Notes: generated from the sequence alone by a model not told the origin. Counted from the stretch's first letter, positions 16,030 to 25,834 are shown. The stretch: 64,000 bases of DNA from Pseudolysinimonas_A sp039912695 (GCF_039912695.1 NZ_JBDSPJ010000002.1:62001-126000); one strand, 5' to 3'. A program made the numbers and translations.

Positions 16030-18108
16030 GTGCCAGAACTCGCGTGGGAAGCCATCGACGGCCGCGCCGTTGACACCGCTCGCATCCTCGCCGCTGATGC
16101 GGTCGAGAAGGTCGGCAACGGCCATCCGGGGACGGCGATGAGCCTCGCGCCCGCCGCCTACCTGCTGTTTCAGAAAGTCATGCGTCGTGACCCCACCGAC
16201 GACCAGTGGTTGGGCCGCGACCGTTTCATCCTCTCGGCCGGACACTCCTCGCTGACGCAGTACGTGCAGCTCTACCTGGGCGGGTACGGCCTCGAACTCG
16301 ACGACCTGAAAGCGCTCCGTACCTGGGGTTCGAAGACCCCCGGTCACCCGGAGTACGTCCACACCGCCGGCGTTGAGATGACAACCGGGCCGCTCGGCCA
16401 GGGCCTTTCGTCGGCCGTAGGGTTCGCCTACGCCCAGCGTTTCGAGCGCGGCCTGCTCGATCCCGACGCCGCTGAGGGCGAGAGCCCGTTCGACCACCAC
16501 ATCTACGTGATCGCATCCGACGGTGACCTCGAAGAGGGCATCACGAGTGAGGCGTCCTCGCTCGCCGGTCACCAGGAGCTCGGCAGTCTGGTCGTCATCT
16601 ATGACTCCAACCAGATCTCGATCGAAGACGACACCAACATCGCCTTCACCGAAGACGTCGCAGCACGCTACGGCGCGTACCACTGGCACGTGCAGACCGT
16701 CGACTGGAAGAAGACCGGCCAGTACGTCGAAGACACAGCCGAGCTGTACCGGGCGATCGAGGCAGCCAAGGCCGTCACCGACAAGCCGAGCCTGATCATC
16801 CTGAAGACGATCATCGGCTGGCCGAGCCCGAAGAAGCAGAACACCGGCAAGATCCACGGCTCCGCGCTCGGCGCCGACGAGCTCGCCGCCGTCAAGCAGG
16901 TTCTCGGCTTCGACCCCGCGCAAACCTTCGCCGTCGCCGACGACGTGATCGGCCATACCCGCGAGGCCGTGGCCCGCGGAGCGCAGGCGCGGGCGGAGTG
17001 GCAGGTCGGGTTCGATGCCTGGGCCGCCGCGAACCCCGACCGCAAGAAGTTGCTCGACCGGCTGCTCACCGGTGAACTGCCCGACGGCGTCGACGCCGTT
17101 CTCACGCCCTTCCCCTCCGACAAAGAGATGTCGACCCGCGCCGCCAGCGGCAAGGTGCTCTCTGCGCTCGGCACCGTCATCCCCGAACTGTGGGGTGGCT
17201 CGGCGGATCTCGCGGAGTCGAACAACACCACGATCGAAGGTGCCGCCTCGTTCATCCCCAGCGAGCACTCCACCCACGAGTGGACGGGCAACGCCTACGG
17301 CCGCGTGCTGCATTTCGGCATCCGTGAGCACGCGATGGCCGCGATCCTGAACGGCATAGTGCTGCACGGACCCACGCGCGCCTTCGGCGGCACGTTCCTG
17401 ATCTTCAGCGACTACATGCGCCCTTCGGTGCGCCTCGCGGCACTCATGAAAATCCCGTCGATCTACGTCTGGACGCACGACTCGGTCGCGCTCGGCGAAG
17501 ACGGCCCCACCCACCAGCCGATCGAGCAGCTGACGACCCTGCGCGCCATCCCGCATCTGGATGTGGTCCGCCCGGCCGATGCCAACGAGGTCTCGGTCGC
17601 CTGGAAGACGATCCTCTCTCGCCGGGTCGGCCCTGCGGGGATCGCCCTCAGCCGCCAGAACCTTCCGGTCTTCGATCGCACCGAGTTCGCCTCCGCCGAG
17701 GGAACGGCGAAGGGCGCCTACGTTCTCGCCGACTCGTCCAAGCCCGTGCCCGACGTCATCCTGATGGGATCGGGGTCTGAGGTGCAGTTCGCCGTCGAAG
17801 CGCGCACCGCACTCGAGGCGGAGGGCATCGCGGCGCGCGTCGTCTCGGTGCCGTGCCAGGAGTGGTTCGAGGAGCAGGATGCCGCGTACCGCGAGTCGGT
17901 GCTGCCGGCCGGGGTGAAGGCGCGTGTCTCGGTCGAAGCCGGACTCGGCCTCACCTGGCGCCCGTACGTCGGCGACGCGGGTCGCAGTGTCTCGATCGAA
18001 CACTTCGGTGCCTCGGCCGACTACAAGACCCTCTACCGGGAATTCGGCATCACCACGGAGGCCGTTGTCGCGGCCGCGAAAGCATCGCTCGCCGCAGTTG
18101 CCGGCTAG
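16030..18108 (+). CDS. tkt: Transketolase
   Basis: 692 residues, GTG start with AAAGG upstream. Thiamine-diphosphate fold: GNGHPGTAMSLAPAAYLLFQ, GPLGQGLSSAVGFAYA, the TPP motif GDLEEGITSEA...YDSNQIS, and pyrimidine-domain motif GIREHAMAAILNG, then THDSVALGEDGPTHQPIEQL. It shuffles two-carbon units between sugar phosphates in the non-oxidative pentose phosphate pathway. First gene of a six-gene operon with tal, pgi, zwf, opcA and pgl. Confidence 0.97.
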   Translation: MPELAWEAIDGRAVDTARILAADAVEKVGNGHPGTAMSLAPAAYLLFQKVMRRDPTDDQWLGRDRFILSAGHSSLTQYVQLYLGGYGLELDDLKALRTWGSKTPGHPEYVHTAGVEMTTGPLGQGLSSAVGFAYAQRFERGLLDPDAAEGESPFDHHIYVIASDGDLEEGITSEASSLAGHQELGSLVVIYDSNQISIEDDTNIAFTEDVAARYGAYHWHVQTVDWKKTGQYVEDTAELYRAIEAAKAVTDKPSLIILKTIIGWPSPKKQNTGKIHGSALGADELAAVKQVLGFDPAQTFAVADDVIGHTREAVARGAQARAEWQVGFDAWAAANPDRKKLLDRLLTGELPDGVDAVLTPFPSDKEMSTRAASGKVLSALGTVIPELWGGSADLAESNNTTIEGAASFIPSEHSTHEWTGNAYGRVLHFGIREHAMAAILNGIVLHGPTRAFGGTFLIFSDYMRPSVRLAALMKIPSIYVWTHDSVALGEDGPTHQPIEQLTTLRAIPHLDVVRPADANEVSVAWKTILSRRVGPAGIALSRQNLPVFDRTEFASAEGTAKGAYVLADSSKPVPDVILMGSGSEVQFAVEARTALEAEGIAARVVSVPCQEWFEEQDAAYRESVLPAGVKARVSVEAGLGLTWRPYVGDAGRSVSIEHFGASADYKTLYREFGITTEAVVAAAKASLAAVAG

Positions 18109-18141
18109 AGCGCACCACGTCTGAAGAGAGAAGGCATCACC

Positions 18142-19251
18142 ATGGCACAGACCAAAACCGCGGAACTTTCCGCCATCGGCGTCAGCATCTGGCTCGACGA
18201 TCTTTCCCGTGAGCGCATCGTCTCGGGCAGCCTGCAGAAGCTGATCGACGAACGCAACATTGTCGGCGTCACCACCAACCCGACGATCTTTGCGGGCGCT
18301 CTGGCCAAGGGTCAGGCTTACGACGTACAGGTCGGCGAACTCGCTGCGTCGGGTGCATCGGTCGCTGACGCCGTATTCCAGATCACGACGGATGACGTCG
18401 CACGCGGCTGCGAGATCTTCGCGCCGGTCTATGCAGCATCGGGTGGGGCTGACGGACGGGTCTCGATCGAGGTCGAGCCAGGCCTTGCCCACGATGCCGC
18501 CGGCACGATCGCTCAGGGCCACCAGCTCTGGGACAAGGTTGGCAAGCCGAACGTCATGATCAAGGTCCCGGCCACGATTGAGGGCCTCGAAGCGATCACC
18601 GCTCTGACCGGCGCCGGCATCAGCGTCAACGTCACCTTGATCTTCAGCCTCGAGCGTCACCGAGCGGTCATCCACGCCTACCTTGCCGGGCTCGAGAAGG
18701 CCAAGAGCGCCGGTATCGACCTCGCGACGATTCACTCGGTTGCGTCGTTCTTCGTCTCGCGCGTCGACACCGAGATCGACAAGCGGCTTGAGGCAATCGG
18801 TACCCCCGAAGCGCTCGCCCTGAAGAGCAAGGCGGGCGTCGCGAACGCCCAGCTCGCCTACCAACTCTTTGAGCAGGAGTTCGCGACCGAGGGCGCTACG
18901 GCACTTCTCGCGGCCGGTGGTACCAAGCAGCGCCCGCTCTGGGCGTCGACCGGCGTCAAGGACCCGAGCCTTCCCGACACCCTGTACGTGACCGAACTGG
19001 CCGTCGACGGTGTGGTCAACACGATGCCGGAGAAGACGCTTGAGGCGACCTTCGACCACGCACCGCTGCACGGCGATGCCGTCACCGGTTCGTACGCGCA
19101 GGCCCAGAAGGTGCTCGATGACTTGGCCGCTGTGGGCGTCGACTACGACGATGTCACCGCCGTGCTCGAGAGCGAAGGCGTGGAGAAGTTCATCGTCTCG
19201 TGGAACGAACTGCTCGACACCGTTACCGCCGCTCTCGAGGCGGCGAAGTGA
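18142..19251 (+). CDS. tal: Transaldolase
   Basis: 369 residues of the bacterial/actinobacterial transaldolase subgroup: GVSIWLDDLSRERI at the N-terminus, VGVTTNPTIF, the Schiff-base Lys in NVMIKVPATIEGLEA, and SVASFFVSRVDTEIDKRL. It transfers dihydroxyacetone units between sedoheptulose-7-P and glyceraldehyde-3-P. Begins 33 bp after tkt with GAGAGAAGG before the ATG; its TGA overlaps the GTG of pgi. Confidence 0.96.
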   Translation: MAQTKTAELSAIGVSIWLDDLSRERIVSGSLQKLIDERNIVGVTTNPTIFAGALAKGQAYDVQVGELAASGASVADAVFQITTDDVARGCEIFAPVYAASGGADGRVSIEVEPGLAHDAAGTIAQGHQLWDKVGKPNVMIKVPATIEGLEAITALTGAGISVNVTLIFSLERHRAVIHAYLAGLEKAKSAGIDLATIHSVASFFVSRVDTEIDKRLEAIGTPEALALKSKAGVANAQLAYQLFEQEFATEGATALLAAGGTKQRPLWASTGVKDPSLPDTLYVTELAVDGVVNTMPEKTLEATFDHAPLHGDAVTGSYAQAQKVLDDLAAVGVDYDDVTAVLESEGVEKFIVSWNELLDTVTAALEAAK

Positions 19252-20849
19252 CCGTCACGATTGCCGTCACCGGAGCGGCGGCGGATGCGGTGCAACGCAT
19301 CGTTCCGCAACTGATCTCCGATGGCGTCGCTGGCAGCATCACCGCTCAGGACTCGAGCCTCTGGGGCCCGGCCGCCGAGCATGAGGCATCGACGCGTCTC
19401 GGCTGGACCGAAGCCGTCGCGATCTCACGCGGCCTGGTCGACGACATCGTCGACCTTCGCGAGAAGCTCAACAACGCCGGCATCGACCGCATCGTTCTGT
19501 GTGGCATGGGCGGCTCGTCGCTCGCGCCCGAGGTCATCACGGCCACGTATGGGGTCGAGCTGGTCGTGCTCGACTCAACGGATCCGCAGCAGGTCTCTGA
19601 GGCGCTGAAGCCCCGACTGGAGGCGACCGCAGTGGTGGTGTCGTCGAAGTCGGGATCCACGCTTGAGACCGACAGCCAGAAGCGCGCCTTCGAGGCCGCC
19701 TTCCGCGCCGCCGGCATCGACCCCGTCGAGCGAATCGTCATTGTCACCGATCCGGGGTCGCCGCTTGACAAAGCTGCGCGAGCCGACGGCTACCGCGTGT
19801 TCAATGCCGATCCCAACGTCGGCGGACGCTACTCTGCCCTGACGGCCTTCGGTCTCGTCCCCAGCGGCCTCGCGGGAGTCGACATCGCGCAGCTTCTTGA
19901 CGAAGCGGATGCCGCCAGCTACGGCCTCGCGCTGGATGACGAGGACAACCCGGGGCTCATCCTGGGCGCCGCTCTGGCAGGCACGCGTCCGCTCAAAGAC
20001 AAGATCGGCATCGTGGCCGACGGCACTCACATCGTCGGTTTCGGCGGTTGGGTTGAGCAGCTGATTGCTGAATCGACCGGCAAGGAAGGCAAGGGACTGC
20101 TTCCTGTCGTGCTCGAGATTGACGCACCCGAACTGGATGAAAATCTCTCTGATCTCCTCGTCATCCGTCTGGTTAAGGACGCTCACGCGACTCACGAGGT
20201 CAATCCCGGCGAAGTAGAAGTAGCCGGAACCTTGGGCGCTCAGCTGCTGACCTGGGAATATGCGGTCGCGATTGCGGGGCGTTTGCTCGGAATCGATCCG
20301 TTCGATCAGCCCGATGTCGAGTCGGCGAAGATCGCTGCCCGGGCGCTGATCGACGATCTGACTCCCCCGGCCGATCCGACGTTCACCGACGGCACAATCG
20401 GCGTGCTCGCGCAGCAGCTCTCGCTCACCGGCGTCACGACCGTGGATGCCGCCCTTGACGCCCTGCTCGCGACGCTTCCGGCCGATGGGTACGTCGCGAT
20501 CCACACGTACCTCGACCGGATCGCGAACCCCGAGCTTGAAGAGTTGCGGGCGTTGCTTGCAGCTCGCACGAAACGGCCGGTGACGTTCGGATGGGGCCCC
20601 CGGTTCTTGCATTCGACCGGTCAGTACCACAAGGGTGGACCGGCGAACGGAGTGTTCCTTCAGATCGTCGGCGCTGACGGCGCAGACCTGGCGATCCCGG
20701 GTCGACCCTTCACCTTCGGCCAATTCATCCGCGCTCAGGCCGCTGGCGATGCCAGCGTGCTTGCCGATCACGGCCGCCCCGTTTTGACCCTCGTCTTCAC
20801 CGACGTCCGTGCCGATGGCGAGCGGCTGCTAGGGCTCGCTTCGCGATGA
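19248..20849 (+). CDS. pgi: Glucose-6-phosphate isomerase
   Basis: The GTG at 19248 overlaps the tal stop (GTGA) and gives 533 residues starting VTVTIAVTGAAADAV. SIS-domain phosphosugar motifs are seen in LCGMGGSSLAPEV and VVVSSKSGSTLETDSQKRAF, and the C-terminal part has PVTFGWGPRFLHSTGQYHKGGPANG. This sequence type is the one commonly encoded beside tal and zwf in actinobacteria. It links glycolysis to the oxidative pentose phosphate branch. ATGA overlap with zwf. Confidence 0.93.
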   Translation: MTVTIAVTGAAADAVQRIVPQLISDGVAGSITAQDSSLWGPAAEHEASTRLGWTEAVAISRGLVDDIVDLREKLNNAGIDRIVLCGMGGSSLAPEVITATYGVELVVLDSTDPQQVSEALKPRLEATAVVVSSKSGSTLETDSQKRAFEAAFRAAGIDPVERIVIVTDPGSPLDKAARADGYRVFNADPNVGGRYSALTAFGLVPSGLAGVDIAQLLDEADAASYGLALDDEDNPGLILGAALAGTRPLKDKIGIVADGTHIVGFGGWVEQLIAESTGKEGKGLLPVVLEIDAPELDENLSDLLVIRLVKDAHATHEVNPGEVEVAGTLGAQLLTWEYAVAIAGRLLGIDPFDQPDVESAKIAARALIDDLTPPADPTFTDGTIGVLAQQLSLTGVTTVDAALDALLATLPADGYVAIHTYLDRIANPELEELRALLAARTKRPVTFGWGPRFLHSTGQYHKGGPANGVFLQIVGADGADLAIPGRPFTFGQFIRAQAAGDASVLADHGRPVLTLVFTDVRADGERLLGLASR

Positions 20850-22387
20850 GCGTCGACATCCGCGCCGGGGTCAACCCGCTGCGCGTCCCCTCGGACCGGC
20901 GCCTCAATCGCATCGCCGGTCCGAGCGCTTTGGTCATCTTTGGGGTGACCGGAGATCTGTCCCGCAAGAAGCTGATGCCGGCGGTGTACGACCTCGCAAA
21001 CCGGGGGCTTCTGCCTCCGGGATTTGGGCTGGTGGGCTTCGCGCGCCGGGATTGGACTGACGAAGACTTCGAGACCGTCGTGAGGGAGGCCGTGCAAAAA
21101 TATGCGCGCACTCCGTTTGACGAGACCGTGTGGGAACAGTTGCGCCGCGGCATCCGGTTCGTGGTGGGCGAGTTTGACGACGACGACGCATTCGACCGCC
21201 TGACCGCGACCCTCGCCGAACTCGACGCCGAGCGCGGCACCATGGGCAACCACGCGTTCTACCTCTCGATCCCGCCCAAGTCGTTCCCCGTCGTGACCGA
21301 GCAGCTGCGCCGTTCGGGTCTTGCGGAACAGAAGCCCGGCACCTGGCGCCGCGTCGTGATCGAAAAGCCGTTCGGGTCCGACCTGAAGACGGCGCGCGAA
21401 CTCAATGACGTCGTCGAGAGCGTCTTCCCGCCCGACAGCGTGTTCCGCATCGACCACTACCTGGGCAAAGAGACCGTTCAAAACATCCTGGCGCTGCGCT
21501 TTGCTAACCAGTTGTACGAACCGATCTGGAACGCCAAATACGTTGACCACGTTCAGATCACCATGGCCGAAGACATCGGCGTCGGCGGCCGCGCCGGCTA
21601 CTACGACGGCATCGGCGCGGCGCGCGACGTCATCCAGAACCACCTCCTGCAACTGTTCGCGCTCACCGCAATGGAAGAGCCCGTCTCGTTTGCCGCGGCC
21701 GACCTCCGCGCCGAGAAAGAAAAGGCCCTGAGCGCCGTCCACCTGCCTGCCGATCTCTCGACGGTCACCGCACGAGGGCAGTATTCCGGCGGCTGGCAGG
21801 GCGGCGAGAAGGTTCTCGGCTTCCTCGAAGAAGACGGGATGAGCGCGACGTCGCAGACCGAAACGTTTGCCGCGGTGCGCCTCGACGTCAACACCCGTCG
21901 CTGGTCGGGGGTGCCGTTCTACCTCCGCGCCGGCAAGCGCCTGGGCCGACGCGTCACCGAGATCGCCGTCGTCTTCAAGCGCGCCCCCCAGTACCTGTTC
22001 GCCGAAGCTCAGACCTCGGCGCTCGGCGAGAACGCGCTCGTGATTCGCGTGCAGCCCGACGAGGGCGTCACGATCCGCTTTGGGTCGAAGGTCCCCGGCG
22101 CGGGGATGCAGGTGCGCGACGTCACCATGGACTTCGGATATGGTCACGCCTTCACGGAAGCGAGCCCCGAGGCGTACGAGCGACTGATCCTCGACGTTCT
22201 CCTGGGCGACCCGCCGCTCTTTCCCCGCCACGAAGAGGTCGAGCTCTCCTGGAAGATCCTCGACCCGATCGAGGAGTACTGGGCGAGCCTCGACGGCCCT
22301 CTTGAGCAGTACCGTCCCGGCACCTGGGGTCCGGCATCTGCCGACGAACTCCTCGCCCGCGACGGCCGCACCTGGCGGCGCCCGTGA
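20846..22387 (+). CDS. zwf: Glucose-6-phosphate 1-dehydrogenase
   Basis: 513 residues: nucleotide-binding IFGVTGDLSRKKLMPAVYDL at the N-terminus, EKPFGSDLKTARELN, and the active-site signature RIDHYLGKETVQNILALRFAN. It oxidises glucose-6-P and makes NADPH. The neighbouring opcA product is known in other actinobacteria as an activator of this enzyme. The ATG overlaps the pgi stop. Confidence 0.97.
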   Translation: MSVDIRAGVNPLRVPSDRRLNRIAGPSALVIFGVTGDLSRKKLMPAVYDLANRGLLPPGFGLVGFARRDWTDEDFETVVREAVQKYARTPFDETVWEQLRRGIRFVVGEFDDDDAFDRLTATLAELDAERGTMGNHAFYLSIPPKSFPVVTEQLRRSGLAEQKPGTWRRVVIEKPFGSDLKTARELNDVVESVFPPDSVFRIDHYLGKETVQNILALRFANQLYEPIWNAKYVDHVQITMAEDIGVGGRAGYYDGIGAARDVIQNHLLQLFALTAMEEPVSFAAADLRAEKEKALSAVHLPADLSTVTARGQYSGGWQGGEKVLGFLEEDGMSATSQTETFAAVRLDVNTRRWSGVPFYLRAGKRLGRRVTEIAVVFKRAPQYLFAEAQTSALGENALVIRVQPDEGVTIRFGSKVPGAGMQVRDVTMDFGYGHAFTEASPEAYERLILDVLLGDPPLFPRHEEVELSWKILDPIEEYWASLDGPLEQYRPGTWGPASADELLARDGRTWRRP

Positions 22388-22400
22388 CTAGGAGGATGCC

Positions 22401-23315
22401 GTGATCGTCGAACTGCCCGACACGACGACGAGCGCCATCTCGAAGGCGCTCGTGAAGTTGCGCGAAGAAGGCGGCGCGGTCGCTCTCGGGCGCGTGCTGA
22501 CCCTGGTCATCGTCGGGGACGGAACCGATGAGGATGCCATTGAGGCCGCCAACGAGGCGTCGCGTGAGCACCCGATGCGTGTGATCGTGCTCAGCACCGC
22601 GCCCTCGGCACCCACGCGGTTGGATGCGCAGATCCGAGTCGGTGGCGACGCCGGGGCGAGCGACGTGATCGTGTTGCGTGCCGCCGGCGATACCTGCTCC
22701 GATCAGGAGAGTCTGGTCACCGGACTGCTGCTCTCGGACGCACCAGTCGTCGTCTGGTGGCCCGGCGAGGCTCCCAACGATCCTGGCGCGTCGGAACTCG
22801 GCGGCATCGCTCAACGCAGGATCACCGACGCGGCCGCGGCCGATGACCCGGTCGCGGCACTTCGGCTGCGTGGCGAGCACTATCGGCCGGGCGACACCGA
22901 CTTCGCGTGGACGCGGCTCACCCTGTGGCGCGCACAACTCGCAGCCGCGCTCGACCAGCCTCCGTACGAGCCGGTAACGTCCGCGGCTGTCACCGGCTCG
23001 TCGGATTCGCCGTCGACGGCGCTGCTCGCTGCCTGGTTGCGGTTGCAATTGCAGGTTCCCGTCGAGTTGAAAATGCTCGAGCCCGGGGACGGACCCAACG
23101 GCATCCACGCGGTGAGTCTCGATCGTGCGTCGGGCCGGATCGAATTGACCCGGGACTTCTCGGGCGTCGCGAAACTGACGCAGCCCGGACAACCGGTGCA
23201 TGAGATTGCGCTCCCCCGCCGGAGCCTTCGCGACTGCCTCGCTGAAGAACTGCGTCGGCTTGACCCCGACGAGTTGTTCGGCGAGGTCGTGCGCGCGGGA
23301 GGTCGTGCCGGATGA
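22401..23315 (+). CDS. opcA: Glucose-6-phosphate dehydrogenase assembly protein OpcA
   Basis: 304 residues starting at a GTG preceded by a near-perfect TAGGAGG. OpcA features include the N-terminal MIVELPDTTTSAISKALVKLREEGGAVALGRVLTLVI stretch, SLVTGLLLSDAPVVVWWPGEAP and the C-terminal LPRRSLRDCLAEELRRLDPDELFGEVV. It is needed for full Zwf activity or assembly in cyanobacteria and actinobacteria. It lies between zwf and pgl and overlaps pgl by ATGA. Confidence 0.93.
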   Translation: MIVELPDTTTSAISKALVKLREEGGAVALGRVLTLVIVGDGTDEDAIEAANEASREHPMRVIVLSTAPSAPTRLDAQIRVGGDAGASDVIVLRAAGDTCSDQESLVTGLLLSDAPVVVWWPGEAPNDPGASELGGIAQRRITDAAAADDPVAALRLRGEHYRPGDTDFAWTRLTLWRAQLAAALDQPPYEPVTSAAVTGSSDSPSTALLAAWLRLQLQVPVELKMLEPGDGPNGIHAVSLDRASGRIELTRDFSGVAKLTQPGQPVHEIALPRRSLRDCLAEELRRLDPDELFGEVVRAGGRAG

Positions 23316-24082
23316 CGAACGAACGACGGGTCCTCGTGCATCCCGATCCGGCGTCCCTCGCAGCCAGCGTTGCGGCGCGGTTTCTGACCAAGGTCATCGA
23401 CCTGCTCGATGAACGTGAGACCGTGAACGTTTGCCTCACCGGCGGAACGACCGGGATTGCTGTGCTCGCCGCCATTGCCACCAATCCGGCCCGCGACGGC
23501 ATCGACTGGAGCCGCGTGGCCTTTTGGTGGGGCGATGAACGCTACCTCCCGCGTGGCGACCCTGACCGGAATGAAACTCAGGCGCGAAGCGCGCTTCTCA
23601 ACCACATTTCAGTTCCGGCCGAAAACGTGCACCCGTTCCCCGCGGTCGGAGATCAGGCGACCCTCGAGGCCGCGGCGGATGCGTACGCGGAAGAACTCGG
23701 TGACGTCACCTTCGAGATCACCTTCCTGGGTGTGGGGCCCGACGGTCACGTCGCATCCCTCTTTCCCAATCACCCGACAGTCCTCGAGACGCTCCGCACG
23801 GTTGTCGCCGAACCGAATTCTCCGAAGCCTCCGCCCGCCCGGCTGTCGCTCACGCTTCCTGTCATCAACGCGTCCGAACGGGTCTGGCTGGTGCTTGCTG
23901 GCTCGGACAAGGCGGGCGCCCTCGGCCTTGCCCTGGCCGATGCCAGCGTCGCGTCGGTGCCCGTTGCGGGCGTTCACGGGCGGAAGCGCACCGTGTTCTT
24001 CGTCGACCGTGCTGCTGCGGCCGAGGTGCCCGACGGGCTGATTGACGGCGGTCGCTACTGGACCGCGCGCGACGAGAGCTGA
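23312..24082 (+). CDS. pgl: 6-phosphogluconolactonase
   Basis: 256-residue DevB/Pgl-type protein with the motifs LTGGTTGIAVLAAIA, RVAFWWGDERYLP, and FLGVGPDGHVASLFPNHP, which carries catalytic His. It hydrolyses 6-phosphogluconolactone made by Zwf. Last gene of the tkt operon; 6-phosphogluconate dehydrogenase is not in this window. Confidence 0.95.
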   Translation: MTNERRVLVHPDPASLAASVAARFLTKVIDLLDERETVNVCLTGGTTGIAVLAAIATNPARDGIDWSRVAFWWGDERYLPRGDPDRNETQARSALLNHISVPAENVHPFPAVGDQATLEAAADAYAEELGDVTFEITFLGVGPDGHVASLFPNHPTVLETLRTVVAEPNSPKPPPARLSLTLPVINASERVWLVLAGSDKAGALGLALADASVASVPVAGVHGRKRTVFFVDRAAAAEVPDGLIDGGRYWTARDES

Positions 24083-24168
24083 CACTTCCCACACCAAGCG
24101 CAGCTCGCTCGGGGATCCGCGCCCGCAACGATTTCGGGTGGGCACGCTCGGTTCCCGGTCACGGGGCG

Positions 24169-24174
24169 TATGGT
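24169..24174 (+). promoter_or_regulatory. Probable -10 box before the SGNH-like/GAF gene
   Basis: TATGGT would place transcription start near 24181, leaving a leader that contains GAGGAG at a good distance from the ATG at 24215. This supports the downstream start over an ATG at 24170, which lies inside the -10 box. Confidence 0.45.
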
Positions 24175-24214
24175 TGCGCGCACCGCATCAGAGCGGCCCC
24201 CGAGGAGCATCCCG

Positions 24215-25420
24215 ATGCTCGAACGTATTCAAGCGCTGGTCGCCCCGCTGCTGGGGCAGTGGTTCGCGCGGTCGTCAGCGTCATGGCGCTCCCTGGAAAT
24301 TCCACGCGGGACGACGAGTGCTCACTCCCCGGGAGTTAACGCTGACCGCGTAGCGCTGGTGGGCTCCGGGGTCGCGGTGGGTTACGGAGCGCACGTCAAC
24401 GATCTCGCCCTTGGCGGACACCTCGCGCGCCAGATCTCGGCGCGGACCGGTCGGGGCGCCACTGTTGAGACTCTCGCGCGGATCGGGATGCGGATCAGCG
24501 GCTGCCTTGACGCCCTCCGCTCGATCGATCTCACCCGCATCGACGCTTTGGTCGTCACCATCGGCGGCGAAGACGTCTTGCGTTTGATGCGAGCACGCGA
24601 GTTCCGCACCCGCATCGACGAAATGTTGAATTGGGTCACTCAAGAAGAGTCACGACTCGCCGTCCTGATGGTCGAGATTCCCGACATCCCGTCGATTATG
24701 CGAGTACCACGCATCTTCGCGGGGCTGCTCAGTCGTCATGGCCAGCGTCTGAATCAAGAGTTACGCGCCGCCTGTGCGTCGCGGACGAACGTGCACGTGG
24801 TTCCCTTTGCTCCCCAGACGAGTGACCTGACGAGTACCGAGATCGGCATCTACCGCAGCTGGGCATTACTCCTCGCTCCGGCGATCGCAGAGGTGTTGAA
24901 TAGCCAACTCGACTACCCCCGTGATTCGACGACGGTTGACGAAATGGCTCTCCACCGCGCCCTTGAAGGGCTGAAGGATCTCGACTCGGCCACGGAGGAT
25001 CAGCTCACGCGCATCGCGGGAACGGCGCGAGATGTGTTCGGTGTCGATGACGCGTCGATCTTGTTCGTCGACCGGGATCGGCAGTGGAACATCGCGTTTG
25101 CCGGCGCGAATCCGCTGAACGGGCCGCGAGGTGACGGACTCGGTTCGGCAACGGTACACAACGGCAAGATCCTCGTGATCCCCGATCTCCGCGACGATGT
25201 GCGGTTCGCCGACCGAGCGTGGATGTCGGCGCCTGAGGTCGCGATGCGCTTCTTTGCCGGGTTCCCGATCGAGGCATCCAACGGCCAGCGCGTCGGGGCA
25301 CTGTGCATTGTCGATGGAGTCCCCCGAAACCTCACCCCGGCGGACGGATCTCTTCTCGGCGATCTAGCGCGGCAGGTCGAGTCCTCGCTCCGCGGTCGCG
25401 AACACGGAACGCGGAGTTAG
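24215..25420 (+). CDS. SGNH-hydrolase-like domain fused to GAF domain
   Basis: 401 residues from the ATG at 24215 (GAGGAG 7 nt upstream). Residues about 45-235 follow an SGNH/GDSL hydrolase pattern, but the blocks are altered: the GDS block reads VALVGSGVAVGYG (50-52 GSG), the GXND block reads IGGEDVLRL, and the DXXH block reads TSTEIGIYRSWA. All catalytic positions seem lost. Residues about 245-395 form a GAF domain (LTRIAGTARDVFGVDDASILFVD...FFAGFPIEASNGQRVGALCIVDG). No membrane helix or signal peptide. It may be a cytoplasmic sensor with a ligand-binding pseudo-hydrolase; no partner gene is adjacent. Confidence 0.7.
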   Translation: MLERIQALVAPLLGQWFARSSASWRSLEIPRGTTSAHSPGVNADRVALVGSGVAVGYGAHVNDLALGGHLARQISARTGRGATVETLARIGMRISGCLDALRSIDLTRIDALVVTIGGEDVLRLMRAREFRTRIDEMLNWVTQEESRLAVLMVEIPDIPSIMRVPRIFAGLLSRHGQRLNQELRAACASRTNVHVVPFAPQTSDLTSTEIGIYRSWALLLAPAIAEVLNSQLDYPRDSTTVDEMALHRALEGLKDLDSATEDQLTRIAGTARDVFGVDDASILFVDRDRQWNIAFAGANPLNGPRGDGLGSATVHNGKILVIPDLRDDVRFADRAWMSAPEVAMRFFAGFPIEASNGQRVGALCIVDGVPRNLTPADGSLLGDLARQVESSLRGREHGTRS

Positions 25421-25458
25421 GTTGAGAACTCCACGTTCAGGGGTGGCCGATCCTCGGC

Positions 25459-25821
25459 TCAGACTGACGCGCCGCCGCGTCGCGATCGGAGCTGCTCGAG
25501 GGCTTCGTCGAGCAGCTGAGCCGCCTCATCGTCTGAGCGACGCTCTTTGACGTACGCGAGGTGGGTCTTATAGGGCTCGCTCTTGGCAAGCTGCGGCGGG
25601 TTGTCTTTGTCGCGGCCAGCGGGCAGCCCGGTCTGCGGGCTGTCGATCGTTACCGGAATTTCGTCTTCAGGAAGATTCGCCGCGAAGAAGCGCACGGTCT
25701 CATTGCCCGCAGCGTCCCAGTATGAGACCGAAATACGTTCGGCGTGGTAACCGCGATCCTGCTCCCCCATGGGACCTGAACCGACACGTGAACCACGGAT
25801 CGCGCTACCACCTGATGCCAC
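25459..25821 (-). CDS. rbpA: RNA polymerase-binding protein RbpA
   Basis: 120 residues, GTG start with GGAGGA upstream. The RbpA pattern is clear: AIRGSRVGSGPMGEQDRGYHAERISVSYWDAAGNETVRFFAANL, then the linker and basic segment ending with the sigma-interacting helix LLDEALEQLRSRRG. RbpA binds the principal sigma factor and stabilises open complexes; it is restricted to actinobacteria, which supports the taxonomic call. It lies 13 bp after secG. Confidence 0.95.
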   Translation of the reverse strand: MASGGSAIRGSRVGSGPMGEQDRGYHAERISVSYWDAAGNETVRFFAANLPEDEIPVTIDSPQTGLPAGRDKDNPPQLAKSEPYKTHLAYVKERRSDDEAAQLLDEALEQLRSRRGGASV

Positions 25822-25834
25822 GAACGTCCTCCGA

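Noticed and set aside
15889..19071. A 1060-codon open frame antisense to tkt and tal, and similar long antisense frames opposite sufB, uvrA, uvrB, polA, pyk and gltB
   Set aside because: GC-rich codon bias of the real genes leaves the opposite strand free of stops; the antisense products have low-complexity Arg/Asp/Val composition and no domains.
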